DNA of 26,160 nt from a virus: positions 1 to 26,160 of IMG/VR virus record IMGVR_UViG_3300042691_020305, one strand, 5' to 3'. The position numbers were made by a program, and so were the translations under genes. Below the pieces are notes generated by a model that saw only the letters and a program-made list of their open reading frames with translations, was not told where the DNA came from and did not search any database. Below are positions 23,788 through 26,160 of this stretch, in pieces. The first letter of the stretch is position 1, and every line of letters begins with the position of its first letter.

Positions 23788-24597
23788 ATGCCGTTGGATT
23801 TTAATGCTCTAAAAGCAAAACTAAACACATTTACTAAACAGGGTGATCGTAACGAAGCACTCTGGAAGCCCACGGAAGGAAAGACTACAATTCGTATAGT
23901 ACCGTGGAAGGGAAATCGGGATAATCCATTTATCGAACTGTATTTCCATTATCTTGGAAACAAGACGTATATCTCCCCTCTATCTTTTGGTCGTCGTGAC
24001 CCCATCGCAGAATTTGCGGACAAGTTGGTAGAGGATGCTCGCCGAGAAGGGCGTGAGGCAGAGAAGGCAGCATGGAGGCAGGCAAACGCATTCCGTCCAA
24101 AACTTCGTACATATATCCCAATCATTGTTCGTGGTGAAGAAAGTAAGGGAGTACGGTTTTTCTCATTTGGAAAGACAGTATACCAAGATTTGCTTTCATA
24201 TATCGCCGATCCAGATTACGGTGATATTACCGACGCGAAGACAGGACGTGATGTGGTTGTAGAATACATTCCACAGGAAAAGAGTGACACAAACTTCGCC
24301 AAAACATCAGTCAAGGTCAAACCAAACCAGACAACTGTTGTACAGGATATAGAGTTAGCGAAGAAATTGTTGGATGAACAACCGGATATTTTCGCACTAT
24401 ATAAGGAACCTTCTTATGAAGAGCTTCGTGTGGTATTGGAACGATATCTTGATCCTGATCAGACAGAACCTGTTGCTAAGGGTAATTCGGAAGTAGTCAG
24501 TGTTTCTGCGAATACATTGAACGTCGAAACAGAAATTTCTGAGTCTGCTGTTGTCAAGAATGCATTGGATGAATTTGATAAGTTATTCGATAATTAA
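23788..24597 (+). CDS. 32: Single-stranded DNA-binding protein, T4 gp32-like
   Basis: The 269-residue protein has gp32 organisation: an N-terminal assembly segment with FNALKAKLNTFTKQ, the core OB-fold region with EALWKPTEGKTTIRIVPWKG (24-42) and FRPKLRTYIPIIVRG, then an acidic flexible tail ending ALDEFDKLFDN, as used for partner binding in T4. It coats single-stranded DNA during replication and recombination. There is no cysteine in the protein, so the zinc-binding site of T4 gp32 is absent. The coding sequence uses more C/G-ending codons than its neighbours, consistent with high expression. A strong AAGGAG precedes the ATG, within a structured leader. The recombinase gene follows at once. 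Confidence 0.88.
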   Translation: MPLDFNALKAKLNTFTKQGDRNEALWKPTEGKTTIRIVPWKGNRDNPFIELYFHYLGNKTYISPLSFGRRDPIAEFADKLVEDARREGREAEKAAWRQANAFRPKLRTYIPIIVRGEESKGVRFFSFGKTVYQDLLSYIADPDYGDITDAKTGRDVVVEYIPQEKSDTNFAKTSVKVKPNQTTVVQDIELAKKLLDEQPDIFALYKEPSYEELRVVLERYLDPDQTEPVAKGNSEVVSVSANTLNVETEISESAVVKNALDEFDKLFDN

Positions 24598-24602
24598 TAA
24601 TT

Positions 24603-25763
24603 ATGTCGATAGAAAAGAAATCAAAAAAACCAGTACCAGCAGCAGACCGTGATGAACTGGCACAGATAATTGCAGATTCTTTAAATAAACTAAATAAAGA
24701 TTCTGATCAAATTGCGTATTTTTTAGACGGTCAGGAAGAAACACCGACAGACTTTACTGATTTCATTTCTACTGGTGCTACCATGTTGGACATTGCTATT
24801 AGCAATCGTCCACATGGTGGTATCGCAGTAGGACGAATCACTGAATTGACAGGACTTGAAGGTAGTGGTAAATCTCTTGTTGGTGCACAACTTATTGCCA
24901 ACACACAAAAACGTGGGGGTATTGCAGTACTCATTGATACTGAAACGGCGGTAAATCCAGAATTTTTCCGTGCAGTTGGTATTAATATGAATAAACTTGT
25001 TTATGTTCACATTTCCACAGTGGAAGATATTTTTGATGCCGTTACAAACATTATTGAAAAAGTTCGAAGTGGTAAGGACAAAGATAAACTTGTCACTATT
25101 ATCGTTGACTCCGTTGCAGCAGCGTCAACCAAAAAGGAAATGGAAGCCGATTTTGGAAAAGACGGATATGCTACAGATAAAGCAATCATTATCTCCAAAG
25201 CAATGCGTAAGATTACCGGATTACTTGGACGAGAACGAATCGCACTAGTCTTTACGAATCAACTTCGTCAGAAGATGAACGCACCTGCATTTTCTGATCC
25301 TTGGACCACTTCTGGTGGTAAAGCAATCGCATTTCATGCATCAACTCGTATTCGTTTAAGTTTGGTTGGTAAGATACAAGATTCAAATAAAAATGTTGTT
25401 GGTGTAAATGTAAAAGCTGTTGTTGTAAAAAACAGATTAGGTCCACCACATCGTACTGCGGAGTTTGATATTTACTTTGATCGTGGTATTGATGATTACG
25501 GTAGTTGGTTGGATGTGTTAAAAACAAATTCTTTAATAAAGCAATCTGGTGCATGGTATACATTGGTAGACGAATCAACAGGTGAAGAATTGAAATTTCA
25601 ATCGAAAGATTTTCCAAAAATGTTAGAATCTAACACTACGTTGAAACAATCAATTTATGAAAAGATATGTGAAGCATTAATTATGAAATATAAGTCGGAA
25701 TATAATCCCGATACGATGTCGTTAGATATTGACGGAGACACAAAAGAACTTTTATTGGATTAA
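24603..25763 (+). CDS. uvsX: RecA-like recombinase, T4 UvsX-like
   Basis: This 386-residue protein has the RecA core: Walker A GLEGSGKS (84-91), DTETAVNPEFF (112-122), Walker B VTIIVDSVAA (164-173) and FTNQLRQKM (217-225), corresponding to the loop preceding L2. A C-terminal domain follows with DIYFDRGIDDYGSWLD, characteristic of UvsX-type proteins. It forms filaments on single-stranded DNA and carries out strand exchange in recombination-dependent replication. It lies five bases after the gp32-like gene, with which UvsX interacts in T4. No UvsY is seen in the window. Length is close to T4 UvsX (about 391 residues). Confidence 0.92.
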   Translation: MSIEKKSKKPVPAADRDELAQIIADSLNKLNKDSDQIAYFLDGQEETPTDFTDFISTGATMLDIAISNRPHGGIAVGRITELTGLEGSGKSLVGAQLIANTQKRGGIAVLIDTETAVNPEFFRAVGINMNKLVYVHISTVEDIFDAVTNIIEKVRSGKDKDKLVTIIVDSVAAASTKKEMEADFGKDGYATDKAIIISKAMRKITGLLGRERIALVFTNQLRQKMNAPAFSDPWTTSGGKAIAFHASTRIRLSLVGKIQDSNKNVVGVNVKAVVVKNRLGPPHRTAEFDIYFDRGIDDYGSWLDVLKTNSLIKQSGAWYTLVDESTGEELKFQSKDFPKMLESNTTLKQSIYEKICEALIMKYKSEYNPDTMSLDIDGDTKELLLD

Positions 25764-25766
25764 TTT

Positions 25767-26015
25767 ATGACAGAAGAATTTATACAAATTGCCATAGATG
25801 CATTTGGTAATTCAAATAATGATATTGATAAATTTGAATTACTTCTTCGCAGAGGAGTTATGTCATACAAGCCAATGATGCCAACTTTACCCACTATCAG
25901 TCAGAATTTTAATATATCTGAAGAGTTAGCAGACGAACTGGCGTCTATAAACATAGAAGAAATGTCAGATGAGCAAGTAATGATACTGGCACAAAAAATG
26001 GGAATTGGTACGTAA
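25767..26015 (+). CDS. Small hypothetical protein between uvsX and the 5'-3' exonuclease gene
   Basis: The 82-residue acidic protein (MTEEFIQIAIDAFGN...) has an N-terminal helix, a Met/Pro-rich middle (YKPMMPTLPTISQNF) and an acidic helical C-terminus (EELADELASINIEEMSDEQ). I do not recognise a family. It starts three bases after the uvsX stop and ends three bases before the next ATG, so it is part of the same transcription unit. An accessory role in recombination or replication is possible from position only; size and acidity do not match the T4 mediator UvsY closely enough to name it. Confidence 0.65.
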   Translation: MTEEFIQIAIDAFGNSNNDIDKFELLLRRGVMSYKPMMPTLPTISQNFNISEELADELASINIEEMSDEQVMILAQKMGIGT

Positions 26016-26018
26016 TTC

Positions 26019-26160
26019 ATGACTGATTTACAAAAAGTTTTTCAAAATATGAAACTTGAGCAAACACAACAAGAGGGCATGGGATATAATTCCCGTGTCC
26101 TTCTTGTTGACGCACTCAATACGTTTCTTCGTAGTTACGCAGCGATTCCAACATTGGATG
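26019..26160 (+). CDS. rnh: RNase H/FEN-type 5'-3' exonuclease, T4 rnh-like (3' partial)
   Basis: The reading frame from ATG 26019 runs off the window edge; 47 residues are visible. After a polar N-terminal extension, NSRVLLVDALNTFLRSYA matches the first motif of FEN/5'-3' exonucleases, with the metal-binding Asp in LLVDALNTF, as in the T4 RNase H that removes Okazaki primers. Its place after gp32 and uvsX-like genes fits a replication operon. Only one motif can be seen, so the call rests on that and on context. Confidence 0.72.
   Translation, partial: MTDLQKVFQNMKLEQTQQEGMGYNSRVLLVDALNTFLRSYAAIPTLD

Overview
The window looks like part of the genome of a tailed, contractile (T4-like, myovirus-type) bacteriophage. 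All recognised genes lie on the + strand, are tightly packed with ATGA/TAATG overlaps, and include T4-superfamily hallmarks: a gp26-type baseplate hub protein, a tape-measure protein, a gp48/gp54-type tail-tube cap, a LysM baseplate protein, hub-type proteins, gp32-like single-strand-binding protein, UvsX-like recombinase and the start of an RNase H/FEN-type 5'-3' exonuclease. The DNA is AT-rich. The host cannot be read from the sequence. No tRNA, IS element, integrase or CRISPR array was seen, and no gene-free stretch exceeds 300 bases.

Region 1 (1-6624) begins with the C-terminus of a Pro/Thr-rich, Cys-containing secreted- or fibre-type protein. Five genes joined by consecutive ATGA overlaps follow: a 1048-residue three-domain glycosyltransferase (HPAT/SERGT-like, then O-fucosyltransferase-like, then GT60 GlcNAc-transferase-like), a free-standing GT60 paralogue, a GT4-like GT-B enzyme, a TylE/MycE-like sugar O-methyltransferase and a glycosyltransferase resembling the GT domain of animal procollagen lysyl hydroxylase (PLOD/LH3). 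Region 2 (6614-9588) starts with a sigma70-like promoter and holds a 2OG-Fe(II) oxygenase, a DUF6065-type protein, a thioredoxin-like/zinc-ribbon protein and a collagen-like protein with 17 Gly-Pro-Thr triplets and no lysine. Together these suggest a phage-encoded hydroxylation and O-glycosylation pathway that decorates a collagen-like and/or Pro-Thr-rich virion fibre. This is the most unusual content of the window. The pathway itself is an inference from domain content and proximity.

Region 3 (9601-11717) has a small unknown protein and a HARP-SNF2 helicase resembling SMARCAL1. Region 4 (11757-21916) is the tail/baseplate block, in an order comparable to T4 26-51-27-28-29-48-54. The tape measure carries an inserted HExxH metallopeptidase-like domain, and a hub-type protein has a muramidase-like module whose parts appear in permuted order. 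Region 5 (21916-26160) is replication and recombination: a short, apparently thumb-less family A DNA polymerase-like protein with altered catalytic-site residues, a conserved unknown, gp32 with a structured leader that may sequester its ribosome-binding site, UvsX, a small unknown and the start of the 5'-3' exonuclease.

Three intergenic regions carry an identical TATTTATA octamer, whose reverse complement is the T4 late-promoter consensus TATAAATA.
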